Assembly (NCBI GenBank): GCA_920105625.2
Contig: OV050032.1
Span: 91,310,542 to 91,374,541, forward strand
Reading direction: 5' to 3'
Source of the DNA: Clusia tigrina
Lineage: Eukaryota > Arthropoda > Insecta > Diptera > Clusiidae
DNA: 64,000 nt
A model generated the notes under the pieces. That model was given only the letters and a program-made list of their open reading frames with translations, searched no databases and was not told the origin of the DNA. The position numbers and the translations under genes are program-made. Of this stretch, positions 24,401 to 36,115 are shown piece after piece. Numbering within the stretch: position 1 is the first letter of the stretch; the number at the start of each line of letters is the position of its first letter.

Positions 24401-26531
24401 GCATAGCTTTGAGCGATAGATTAAATTGGCAAGAGGCTCGAGTACTTTATTGTTACAAAATTTCAAGGTTTTATGACGCTCTATTAAAAAGTTACAAGCA
24501 TTTGTATGTTGCAAACTTTGATAGGTGTAGGACGTACCGTATACAAGATAGGGCCATTTGAAGTTTTATCAGTGTTTGATTTGGGACTCAAGGGTAGCAT
24601 AGCTTGGAGCGATAGCTTAAATTGGCAAGAGGCTCGAGTACTTTATTGTTACAAAATTTCAAGGTTTTATGACGCTCCAGTAAAAAGTTACAAGCATTTG
24701 TATGTTGCAAACTTTGATAGGTGTAGGACATACCGTATAGAAGTTAGGGCCATTTGAAGTTTTATCAGTGTCTGATTTGGGACTCAAGGGTAGCATAGCT
24801 TTGAGCGATAGCTTTAATTGACAAGAGGTTCGAGTACTTTATTGTTACAAAATTTCAAGGTTTTGTGACGCTCCAGTAAAAAGTTACAAGCATTTGTATA
24901 TTGCAAACTTTCATACGTGTAGGACGTACCGTATAGAAGTTAGGGCCATTTGAAGTTTTATCAGTGTTTGATTTGGGACTCAAGGGTAGCATAGCTTTAA
25001 GCGATAGATTAGATTGGCAAGAGGCTCGAGTACTTTATTGTTACAAAATTTCAAGGTTTTATGACGCTCCAGTAAAAACTTACAAGCATTTGTATGTTGC
25101 AAACTTTGATAGGTGTAGGACGTACCGTATAGAAGTTAGGGCCATTGGAAGTTTTATCAGTGTTTGATTTGGGACTCAAGGGTAGCATAGCTTTGAGCGA
25201 TAGCTTTAATTGGCAAGAGGTTCAAGTACATTATTGTTACAAAATTTCAAGGTTTTATGACGCTCTATTAAAAAGTTACAAGCATTTGTATGTTGCAAAC
25301 TTTGATAGGTGTAGGACGTACCGTATATAAGTTAGGGCCATTTGAAGTTTTATCAGTGTTTGATTTGGGACTCAAGGGTAGCATAGCTTTGAGCGATAGC
25401 TTAAATTGGCAAGAGGCTCGAGTACTTTATTGTTACAAAATTTCAAGGTTTTCTGACGCTCCAGTAAAAAGTTACAAGCATTTGTATGTTGCAAACTTTG
25501 ATAGGTGTAGGACGTACCGTATAGAAGTTAGGGCCATTTGAAGTTTTATCAGTGTCTGATTTGGGACTCAAGGGTAGCATAGCTTTGAGCGATAGCTTTA
25601 ATTGACAAGAGGCTCGAGTACTTTATTGTTACAAAATTTCAAGGTTTTGTGACGCTCCAGTAAAAAGTTACAAGCATTTGTATGTTGCAAACTTTGATAG
25701 GTGTAGGACGTACCGTATAGAAGTTAGGGCCATTTGAAGTTTTATCAGTGTCTGATTTGGGACTCAAGGGTAGCATAGCTTTGAGCGATAGCTTTAATTG
25801 ACAAGAGGCTCGAGTAATTTATAGTTACAAAATTTCAAGGTTTTGTGACGCTCCAGTAAAAAGTTACAAGCATTTGTATGTTGCAAACTTTGATAGGTGT
25901 AGGACGTACCGTATAGAAGTTAGGGCCATTTGAAGTTTTCTCAGTGTTTGATTTGGGACTCAAGGGTAGCATAGCTTTGAGCGATAGCTTTAATTGACAA
26001 GAGGTTCGAGTACTTTGTTATTACAAAATTTCAAGGTTTTGTGACGCTCCAGTAAAAAGTTACAAGCATTTGTATGTTGCAAACTTTGATAGGTGTAGGA
26101 CGTACCCTATAGAAGTTAGGGCCATTTGAAGTTTTATCAGTGTTTGATTTGGGACTCAAGGGTAGCATAGCTTTGAGCGATAGCTTTAATTGACAAGAGG
26201 CTCGAGTAATTTATAGTTACAAAATTTCAAGGTTTTGTGACGCTCCAGTAAAAAGTTACAAGCATTTGTATGTTGCAAACTTTGATAGGTGTAGGACGTA
26301 CCGTATAGAAGTTAGGGCCATTTGAAGTTTTCTCAGTGTTTGATTTGGGACTCAAGGGTAGCATAGCTTTGAGCGATAGCTTTAATTGACAAGAGGTTCG
26401 AGTACTTTATTGTTACAAAATTTCAAGGTTTTCTGACGGTCCAGTAAAAAGTTACAAGCATTTGTATGTTGCAAACTTTGATAGGTGTAGGACGTACCGT
26501 ATAGAAGTTAGGGCCATTTGAAGTTTTCTCA
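20268..26531. repeat. 37-monomer-period segmental duplication, copy 2 (6.26 kb)
   Basis: Counterpart of 13025-19288. Left of it the match fades in unit D (20072 against 12829). Right of it the match stops at 26532, where this copy continues with TTAAATTGACAAG and TTTCATACGTG instead of the 19289 type. Copy 2 tends to carry the common base where copy 1 has a private change, for example 23004, 23592 and 25160. One reverse case is CTTTGTTATTAC in 25944. Confidence 0.93.
22414..22611. repeat. Monomer with 2 bp insertion (198 bp), duplicate
   Basis: Carries the same TTTATATGTTTAC change as 15171-15368, from which it lies 7,243 bp away. Confidence 0.9.
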
Positions 26532-26727
26532 GTGTTTGATTTGGGACTCAAGGGTAGCATAGCTTTGAGCGATAGATTAAATTGACAAGAGGCTCGAGTA
26601 CTTTATTGTTACAAAATTTCAAGGTTTTGTGACGCTCCAGTAAAAAGTTACAAGCATTTGTATATTGCAAACTTTCATACGTGTAGGACGTACCGTATAG
26701 AAGTTAGGGCCATTTGAAGTTTTATCA
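26532..26727. repeat. Linking monomer with TTTCATACGTG
   Basis: A unit with TTAAATTGACAAG, TTTTGTGACG, ATATTGC and TTTCATACGTG. The same signature stands before the LDWQ-type unit at 17525, 24768 and, slightly altered, 34744, 41212 and 45720. It thus marks a fixed neighbour pair. Confidence 0.78.
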
Positions 26728-28099
26728 GTGTTTGATTTGGGACTCAAGGGTAGCATAGCTTTGAGAGATAGATTAGATTGGCAAGAGGCTCGAGTACTTT
26801 ATTGTTACAAAATTTCAAGGTTTTATGACGCTCCAGTAAAAACTTACAAGCATTTGTATGTTGCAAACTTTGATAGGTGTAGGACGTACCGTATAGAAGT
26901 TAGGGCCATTAGAAGTTTTATCAGTGATTGATTTGGGACTCAAGGGTAGCATAGCTTTGAGCGATAGCTTTAATTGGCAAGAGGTTCAAGTACATTATTG
27001 TTACAAAATTTCAAGGTTTTATGACGCTCTATTAAAAAGTTATAAGCATTTGTATGTTGCAAACTTTGATAGGTGTAGGGCGTACCGTATATAAGTTAGG
27101 GCCTTTTGAAGTTTTATCAGTGTTTATTTTGGGACTCAAGGGTAGCATAGCTTTGAGCGATAGCTTAAATTGGCAAGAGGCTCGAGTACTTTATTGTTAC
27201 AAAATTTCAATGTTTTCTGACGCTCCAGTAAAAAGTTACAAGCATTTGTATGTTGCAAACTTTGATAGGTGTAGGACGTACCGTATAGAAGTTAGGGCCA
27301 TTTGAAGTTTTATCAGTGTCTGATTTGGGACTCAAGGGTAGCATAGCTTTGAGCGATAGCTTTAATTGACAAGAGGCTCGAGTACTTTATTATTACAAAA
27401 TTTCAAGGTTTTGTGACGCTCCAGTAAAAAGTTACAAGCATTTGTATGTTGCAAACTTTGATAGGTGTAGGACGTACCGTATAGAAGTTAGGGCCATTTG
27501 AAGTTTTATCAGTGTTTGATTTGGGACTCAAGGGTAGCATAGCTTTGAGCGATAGCTTTAATTGACAAGAGGTTCGAGTACTTTATTGTTACAAAATTTC
27601 AAGGTTTTCTGACGCTCCAGTAAAAAGTTACAAGCATTTGTATGTTGCAAACTTTGATAGGTGTAGGACGTACCGTATAGAAGTTAGGGCCATTTGAATT
27701 TTTATCAGCGTCTGATTTGGGACTCAAGGGTAGCATAGCTTTGAGCGATAGCTTTAATTGACAAGAGGCTCGAGTAATTTATAGTTACAAAATTTCCAGG
27801 TTTTGTGACGCTCCAGTAAAAAGTTACAAGCATTTGTATGTTGCAAACTTTGATAGGTGTAGGACGTACCGTATAGAAGTTAGGGCCATTTGAAGTTTTC
27901 TCAGTGTTTGATTTGGGACTCAAGGGTAGCATAGCTTTGAGCGATAGCTTAAATTGACAAGAGGTTCGAGTACTTTATTGTTACAAAATTTCAAGGTTTT
28001 CTGACGCTCCAGTAAAAAGTTACAAGCATTTGTATGTTGCAAACTTTGATAGGTGTAGGACGTACCGTATAGAAGTTAGGGCCATTTGAAGTTTTATCA
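26728..28099. repeat. Seven-monomer segment, copy 1 of 3
   Basis: Units 26728 to 27904 recur at 28884-30255 (offset 2,156 bp, 11 monomers) and 32206-33577 (offset 5,478 bp). Shared marks are CCATTAGAAG and GTGATTGATT at the 26728/26924 junction, AGTTATAAGC and GTAGGGCGTACC in 26924, GTGTTTATTTTGGG with TTCAATGTTTTC in 27120, and TTTGAATTTTTATC with TTTCCAGG around 27708. Confidence 0.9.
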
Positions 28100-31000
28100 G
28101 TGTTTGATTTGGGACTCAAGGGTAGCACAGCTTTGAGCGATAGCTTTAATTGACAAGAGGCTCGAGTAATTTATAGTTACAAAATTTCAAGGTTTTGTGA
28201 CGCTCCAGTAAAAAGTTACAAGCATTTGTATGTTGCAAACTTTGATAGGTGTAGGACGTACCGTATAGAAGTTAGGGCCATTTGAAGTTTTCTCAGTGTT
28301 TGATTTGGGACTCAAGGGTAGCATAGCTTTGAGCGATAGCTTTAATTGACAAGAGGTTCGAGTACTTTATTATTACAAAATTTCAAGGTTTTGTGACGCT
28401 CCAGTAAAAAGTTACAAGCATTTGTATGTTGCAAACTTTGATAGGTGTAGGACGTACCCTATAGAAGTTAGGGCCATTTGAAGTTTTATCAGTGTTTGAT
28501 TTGGGACTCAAGGGTAGCATAGCTTTGAGCGATAGCTTTAATTGACAAGAGGCTCGAGTAATTTATAGTTACAAAATTTCAAGGTTTTGTGACGCTCCAG
28601 TAAAAAGTTACAAGCATTTGTATGTTGCAAACTTTGATAGGTGTAGGACGTACCGTATAGAAGTTAGGGCCATTTGAAGTTTTCTCAGTGTTTGATTTGG
28701 GACTCAAGGGTAGCATAGCTTTGAGCGATAGCTTTAATTGACAAGAGGTTCGAGTACTTTATTGTTACAAAATTTCAAGGTTTTCTGACGGTCCAGTAAA
28801 AAGTTACAAGCATTTGTATGTTGCAAACTTTGATAGGTGTAGGACGTACCGTATAGAAGTTAGGGCCATTTGAAGTTTTATCAGTGTTTGATTTGGGACT
28901 CAAGGGTAGCATAGCTTTGAGCGATAGATTAGTTTGGCAAGAGGCTCGAGTACTTTATTGTTACAAAATTTCAAGGTTTTATGACGCTCCAGTAAAAAGT
29001 TACAAGCATTTGTATGTTGCAAACTTTGATAGGTGTAGGACGTACCGTATAGAAGTTAGGGCCATTAGAAGTTTTATCAGTGATTGATTTGGGACTCAAG
29101 GGTAGCATAGCTTTGAGCGATAGCCTTAATTGGCAAGAGGTTCAAGTACATTATTGTTACAAAATTTCAAGGTTTTATGACGCTCTATTAAAAAGTTATA
29201 AGCATTTGTATGTTGCAAACTTTGATAGGTGTAGGGCGTACCGTATATAAGTTAGGGCCTTTTGAAGTTTTATCAGTGTTTATTTTGGGACTCAAGGGTA
29301 GCATAGCTTTGAGCGATAGCTTAAATTGGCAAGAGGCTCGAGTACTTTATTGTTACAAAATTTCAATGTTTTCTGACGCTCCAGTAAAAAGTTACAAGCA
29401 TTTGTATGTTGCAAACTTTGATAGGTGTAGGACGTACCGTATAGAAGTTAGGGCCATTTGAAGTTTTATCAGTGTCTGATTTGGGACTCAAGGGTAGCAT
29501 AGCTTTGAGCGATAGCTTTAATTGACAAGAGGCTCGAGTACTTTATTATTACAAAATTTCAAGGTTTTGTGACGCTCCAGTAAAAAGTTACAAGCATTTG
29601 TATGTTGCGAACTTTGATAGGTGTAGGAAGTCCCGTATAGAAGTTAGGGCCATTTGAAGTTTTATCAGTGTTTGATTTGGGACTCAAGGGTAGCATAGCT
29701 TTGAGCGATAGCTTTAATTGACAAGAGGTTCGAGTACTTTATTGTTACAAAATTTCAAGGTTTTCTGACGCTCCAGTAAAAAGTTACAAGCATTTGTATG
29801 TTGCAAACTTTGATAGGTGTAGGACGTACCGTATAGAAGTTAGGGCCATTTGAATTTTTATCAGTGTCTGATTTGGGACTCAAGGGTAGCATAGCTTTGA
29901 GCGATAGCTTTAATTGACAAGAGGCTCGAGTAATTTATAGTTACAAAATTTCCAGGTTTTGTGACGCTCTAGTAAAAAGTTACAAGCATTTGTATGTTGC
30001 AAACTTTGATAGGTGTAGGACGTACCGTATAGAAGTTAGGGCCATTTGAAGTTTTCTCAGTGTTTGATTTGGGACTCAAGGGTAGCATAGCTTTGAGCGA
30101 TAGCTTAAATTGACAAGAGGTTCGAGTACTTTATTGTTACAAAATTTCAAGGTTTTCTGACGCTCCAGTAAAAAGTTACAAGCATTTGTATGTTGCAAAC
30201 TTTGATAGGTGTAGGACGTACCGTATAGAAGTTAGGGCCATTTGAAGTTTTATCAGTGTCTGATTTGGGACTCAAGGGTAGCATAGCTTTGAGCGATAGA
30301 TTAAATTGACAAGAGGCTCGAGTAATTTATAGTTACAAAATTTCAAGGTTTTGTGACGCTCCAGAAAAAAATTTCAAGCATTTGTATGTTGCAAACTTTG
30401 ATAGGTATAGGACGTACCGTATAGAAGTTAGGGCCATTTGAAGTTTTATCAGTGTTTGATTTGGGACTCAAGGGTAGCATAGCTTTGAGCGATAGCTTAA
30501 ATTGGCAAGAGGCTCGAGTACTTTATTGTTACAAAATTTCAAGGTTTTATGACGCTCCAGTAAAAAGTTACAAGCATTTGTATGTTGCAAACTTTGATAG
30601 GTGTAGGACGTACCGTATAGAAGTTAGGGCCATTTGAATTTTTATCAGCGTCTGATTTGGGACTCAAGGGTAGCTTAGCTTTGAGCGATAGCTTTAATTG
30701 ACAAGAGGCTCGAGTAATTTATAGTTACAAAATTTCCAGGTTTTGTGACGCTCCAGTAAAAAGTTACAAGTTGCAAACTTTGATAGGTATAGGACGTACC
30801 GTATAGAAGTTAGGGCCATTTGAAGTTTTATCAGTGTTTGATTTGGGACTCAAGGGTAGCATAGCTTTGAGCGATAGCTTAAATTGGCAAGAGGCTCGAG
30901 TACTTTATTGTTACAAAATTTCAAGGTTTTATGACGCTCCAGTAAAAAGTTACAAGCATTTGTATGTTGCAAACTTTGATAGGTATAGGACGTACCGTAT

Positions 31001-31225
31001 AGAAGTTAGGGCCATTTGAAGTTTTATCAGTGTCTGATTTGGGACTCAAGGGTAGCCTAGCTTTGAGCGATAGCTTTAATTGACAAGAGGCTCGAGTACT
31101 TTATTATTACAAAATTTCAAGGTTTTGTGACGCTCCAGTAAAAAGTTACAAGCATTTGTATGTTGCAAACTTTGATAGGTGTAGGACGTACCGTATAGAA
31201 GTTAGGGCCATTTGAAGTTTTATCA
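28100..31225. repeat. 16-monomer duplicated block, copy 1 (3,322 bp period)
   Basis: Units 28100 to 31030 match 31422 to 34352. Shared marks: AGCACAGCTTTG (28100), GTACCCTATAG (28296), GACGGTCC (28688), the seven-monomer segment from 28884, CCAGAAAAAAATTTC (30256), the 10 bp deletion in 30648 and AGCCTAGC (31030). I saw about ten single-base differences between the copies, for example GATTAGTTTGG at 28884 and TTGCGAAC with GGAAGTCCCG at 29472. The extra unit 31226-31421 makes the period 17 monomers. Confidence 0.92.
30648..30833. repeat. Monomer with 10 bp deletion (186 bp)
   Basis: Positions 124-133 are missing, joining TTACAAG to TTGCAAAC. The same deletion is in 33970-34155, its counterpart at 3,322 bp, so it predates that duplication. 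Confidence 0.93.
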
Positions 31226-31421
31226 GTGTCTGATTTGGGACTCAAGGGTAGCCTAGCTTTGAGCGATAGCTTTAATTGACAAGAGGCTCGAGTACTTTAT
31301 TATTACAAAATTTCAAGGTTTTGTGACGCTCCAGTAAAAAGTTACAAGCATTTGTATGTTGCAAACTTTGATAGGTGTAGGACGTACCGTATAGAAGTTA
31401 GGGCCATTTGAAGTTTTATCA
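31226..31421. repeat. Exact tandem duplicate of the preceding monomer
   Basis: By direct reading this unit is identical to 31030-31225, including the rare AGCCTAGC. The other copy of the block has only one such unit (34352). It is a one-monomer gain, consistent with an exchange offset by a single unit. Confidence 0.88.
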
Positions 31422-34400
31422 GTGTTTGATTTGGGACTCAAGGGTAGCACAGCTTTGAGCGATAGCTTTAATTGACAAGAGGCTCGAGTAATTTATAGTT
31501 ACAAAATTTCAAGGTTTTGTGACGCTCCAGTAAAAAGTTACAAGCATTTGTATGTTGCAAACTTTGATAGGTGTAGGACGTACCGTATAGAAGTTAGGGC
31601 CATTTGAAGTTTTCTCAGTGTTTGATTTGGGACTCAAGGGTAGCATAGCTTTGAGCGATAGCTTTAATTGACAAGAGGTTCGAGTACTTTATTATTACAA
31701 AATTTCAAGGTTTTGTGACGCTCCAGTAAAAAGTTACAAGCATTTGTATGTTGCAAACTTTGATAGGTGTAGGACGTACCCTATAGAAGTTAGGGCCATT
31801 TGAAGTTTTATCAGTGTTTGATTTGGGACTCAAGGGTAGCATAGCTTTGAGCGATAGCTTTAATTGACAAGAGGCTCGAGTAATTTATAGTTACAAAATT
31901 TCAAGGTTTTGTGACGCTCCAGTAAAAAGTTACAAGCATTTGTATGTTGCAAACTTTGATAGGTGTAGGACGTACCGTATAGAAGTTAGGGCCATTTGAA
32001 GTTTTCTCAGTGTTTGATTTGGGACTCAAGGGTAGCATAGCTTTGAGCGATAGCTTTAATTGACAAGAGGTTCGAGTACTTTATTGTTACAAAATTTCAA
32101 GGTTTTCTGACGGTCCAGTAAAAAGTTACAAGCATTTGTATGTTGCAAACTTTGATAGGTGTAGGACGTACCGTATAGAAGTTAGGGCCATTTGAAGTTT
32201 TATCAGTGTTTGATTTGGGACTCAAGGGTAGCATAGCTTTGAGCGATAGATTAGATTGGCAAGAGGCTCGAGTACTTTATTGTTACAAAATTTCAAGGTT
32301 TTATGACGCTCCAGTAAAAACTTACAAGCATTTGTATGTTGCAAACTTTGATAGGTGTAGGACGTACCGTATAGAAGTTAGGGCCATTAGAAGTTTTATC
32401 AGTGATTGATTTGGGACTCAAGGGTAGCATAGCTTTGAGCGATAGCCTTAATTGGCAAGAGGTTCAAGTACATTATTGTTACAAAATTTCAAGGTTTTAT
32501 GACGCTCTATTAAAAAGTTATAAGCATTTGTATGTTGCAAACTTTGATAGGTGTAGGGCGTACCGTATATAAGTTAGGGCCTTTTGAAGTTTTATCAGTG
32601 TTTATTTTGGGACTCAAGGGTAGCATAGCTTTGAGCGATAGCTTAAATTGGCAAGAGGCTCGAGTACTTTATTGTTACAAAATTTCAATGTTTTCTGACG
32701 CTCCAGTAAAAAGTTACAAGCATTTGTATGTTGCAAACTTTGATAGGTGTAGGACGTACCGTATAGAAGTTAGGGCCATTTGAAGTTTTATCAGTGTCTG
32801 ATTTGGGACTCAAGGGTAGCATAGCTTTGAGCGATAGCTTTAATTGACAAGAGGCTCGAGTACTTTATTATTACAAAATTTCAAGGTTTTGTGACGCTCC
32901 AGTAAAAAGTTACAAGCATTTGTATGTTGCAAACTTTGATAGGTGTAGGACGTACCGTATAGAAGTTAGGGCCATTTGAAGTTTTATCAGTGTTTGATTT
33001 GGGACTCAAGGGTAGCATAGCTTTGAGCGATAGCTTTAATTGACAAGAGGTTCGAGTACTTTATTGTTACAAAATTTCAAGGTTTTCTGACGCTCCAGTA
33101 AAAAGTTACAAGCATTTGTATGTTGCAAACTTTGATAGGTGTAGGACGTACCGTATAGAAGTTAGGGCCATTTGAATTTTTATCAGCGTCTTATTTGGGA
33201 CTCAAGGGTAGCATAGCTTTGAGCGATAGCTTTAATTGACAAGAGGCTCGAGTAATTTATAGTTACAAAATTTCCAGGTTTTGTGACGCTCTAGTAAAAA
33301 GTTACAAGCATTTGTATGTTGCAAACTTTGATAGGTGTAGGACGTACCGTATAGAAGTTAGGGCCATTTGAAGTTTTCTCAGTGTTTGATTTGGGACTCA
33401 AGGGTAGCATAGCTTTGAGCGATAGCTTAAATTGACAAGAGGTTCGAGTACTTTATTGTTACAAAATTTCAAGGTTTTCTGACGCTCCAGTAAAAAGTTA
33501 CAAGCATTTGTATGTTGCAAACTTTGATAGGTGTAGGACGTACCGTATAGAAGTTAGGGCCATTTGAAGTTTTATCAGTGTCTGATTTGGGACTCAAGGG
33601 TAGCATAGCTTTGAGCGATAGATTAAATTGACAAGAGGCTCGAGTAATTTATAGTTACAAAATTTCAAGGTTTTGTGACGCTCCAGAAAAAAATTTCAAG
33701 CATTTGTATGTTGCAAACTTTGATAGGTATAGGACGTACCGTATAGAAGTTAGGGCCATTTGAAGTTTTATCAGTGTTTGATTTGGGACTCAAGGGTAGC
33801 ATAGCTTTGAGCGATAGCTTAAATTGGCAAGAGGCTCGAGTACTTTATTGTTACAAAATTTCAAGGTTTTATGACGCTCCAGTAAAAAGTTACAAGCATT
33901 TGTATGTTGCAAACTTTGATAGGTGTAGGACGTACCGTATAGAAGTTAGGGCCATTTGAATTTTTATCAGCGTCTGATTTGGGACTCAAGGGTAGCTTAG
34001 CTTTGAGCGATAGCTTTAATTGACAAGAGGCTCGAGTAATTTATAGTTACAAAATTTCCAGGTTTTGTGACGCTCCAGTAAAAAGTTACAAGTTGCAAAC
34101 TTTGATAGGTATAGGACGTACCGTATAGAAGTTAGGGCCATTTGAAGTTTTATCAGTGTTTGATTTGGGACTCAAGGGTGGCATAGCTTTGAGCGATAGC
34201 TTAAATTGGCAAGAGGCTCGAGTACTTTATTGTTACAAAATTTCAAGGTTTTATGACGCTCCAGTAAAAAGTTACAAGCATTTGTATGTTGCAAACTTTG
34301 ATAGGTGTAGGACGTACCGTATAGAAGTTAGGGCCATTTGAAGTTTTATCAGTGTCTGATTTGGGACTCAAGGGTAGCCTAGCTTTGAGCGATAGCTTTA

Positions 34401-34547
34401 ATTGACAAGAGGCTCGAGTACTTTATTATTACAAAATTTCAAGGTTTTGTGACGCTCCAGTAAAAAGTTACAAGCATTTGTATGTTGCAAACTTTGATAG
34501 GTGTAGGACGTACCGTATAGAAGTTAGGGCCATTTGAAGTTTTCTCA
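31422..34547. repeat. 16-monomer duplicated block, copy 2
   Basis: Counterpart of 28100-31225, including the 186 bp unit at 33970. Private changes include CGTCTTATTTGGG at 33186 and AAGGGTGGCATAG at 34156. After 34352 the copy ends and a TTAAAGTGGC unit begins at 34548. Confidence 0.92.
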
Positions 34548-36115
34548 GTGTTTGATTTGGGACTCAAGGGTAGCATAGCTTTGAGCGATAGATTAAAGTG
34601 GCAAGAGGCTCGAGCACTTTATTGTTACAAAATTTCAAGGTTTTATGACGCTCCAGTAAAAAGTTACAAGCATTTGTATGTTGCAAACTTTGATAGGTGT
34701 AGGACGTAGCGTATAGAAGTTAGGGCCATTTGAAATTTTCTCAGTGTTTGATTTGGGACTCAAGGGTAGCATAGCTTTGAGCGATAGATTAAATTGACAA
34801 GAGGCTCGAGTACTTTATTGTTACAAAATTTCAAGGTTTTGTGACGCTCCAGTAAAAAGTTACAAGCATTTGTATATTGCAAACTTTTATACGTGTAGGA
34901 CGTACCGTATAGAAGTTAGGGCCATTTGAAGTTTTATCAGTGTTTGATTTGGGACTCAAGGGTAGCATAGCTTTGAGCGATAGATTAGATTGGCAAGAGG
35001 CTCGAGTACTTTATTGTTACAAAATTTCAAGGTTTTATGACGCTCCAGTAAAAACTTACAAGCATTTGTATGTTGCAAACTTTGATAGGTGTAGGACGTA
35101 CCGTATAGAAGTTAGGGCCATTGGAAGTTTTATCAGTGATTGATTTGGGACTCAAGGGTAGCATAGCTTTGAGCGATAGCTTTAATTGGCAAGAGGTTCA
35201 AGTACATTATTGTTACAAAATTTCAAGGTTTTATGACGCTCTATTAAAAAGTTATAAGCATTTGGATGTTGCAAACTTTGATAGTTGTAGGACGTACCGT
35301 ATACAAGTTAGGGCCATTTGAAGTTTTATCAGTGTTTGAATTGGGACTCAAGGGTAGCATAGCTTTGAGCGATAGATTAAATTGACAAGAGGCTCGAGTA
35401 ATTTATTGTTACAAAATTTCAAGGTTTTATGACGCTCTATTAAAAAGTTACAAGCATTTGTATGTTGCAAACTTTGATAGGTGTAGGGCGTACCGTATAT
35501 AAGTTAGGGCCATTTGAAGTTTTATCAGTGTTTGATTTGGGACTCAAGGGTAGCATAGCTTTGAGCGATAGCTTAAATTGGCAAGAGGCTCGAGTATTTT
35601 ATTGTTACAAAATTTCAAGGTTTTCTGACGCTCCAGTAAAAAGTTACAAGCATTTGTATGTTGCAAACTTTGATAGGTGTAGGACGTACCGTATAGAAGT
35701 TAGGGCCATTTGAAGTTTTATCAGTGTCTGATTTGGGACTCAAGGGTAGCATAGCTTTGAGCGATAGCTTTAATTGACAAGAGGCTCGAGTACTTTATTA
35801 TTACAAAATTTCAAGGTTTTGTGACGCTCCAGTAAAAAGTTACAAGCATTTGTATGTTGCAAACTTTGATAGGTGTAGGACGTACCGTATAGAAGTTAGG
35901 GCCATTTGAAGTTTTATCAGTGTTTGATTTGGGACTCAAAGGTAGCATAGCTTTGAGCGATAGCTTTAATTGACAAGAGGCTCGAGTAATTTATAGTTAC
36001 AAAATTTCAAGGTTTTGTGACGCTCCAGTAAAAAGTTACAAGCATTTGTATGTTGCAAACTTTGATAGGTGTAGGACGTACCGTATAGAAGTTAGGGCCA
36101 TTTGAAGTTTTCTCA
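34548..36115. repeat. Eight linking monomers
   Basis: Order: 34548 (AAAGTGGC, GAGCACTT, GTAGCG), 34744 (TTTTATACGTG), 34940, 35136 (CCATTGGAAG and GTGATTGATT before it, CTATTAAAA), 35332 (GTTTGAATTGGG, CTATTAAAA), 35528, 35724, 35920. The series 34744-35528 resembles 24768-25551, so it is an older relative of the same HOR. 41016-42191 and 45524-46699 contain a further version. Confidence 0.78.

Noticed and set aside
13025..26531. Assembly artefact as the cause of the 7,243 bp duplication
   Set aside because: Not excluded, but the copies differ at scattered bases and have different flanks (19289 against 26532), which favours a real duplication. Spanning long reads are the decisive test.
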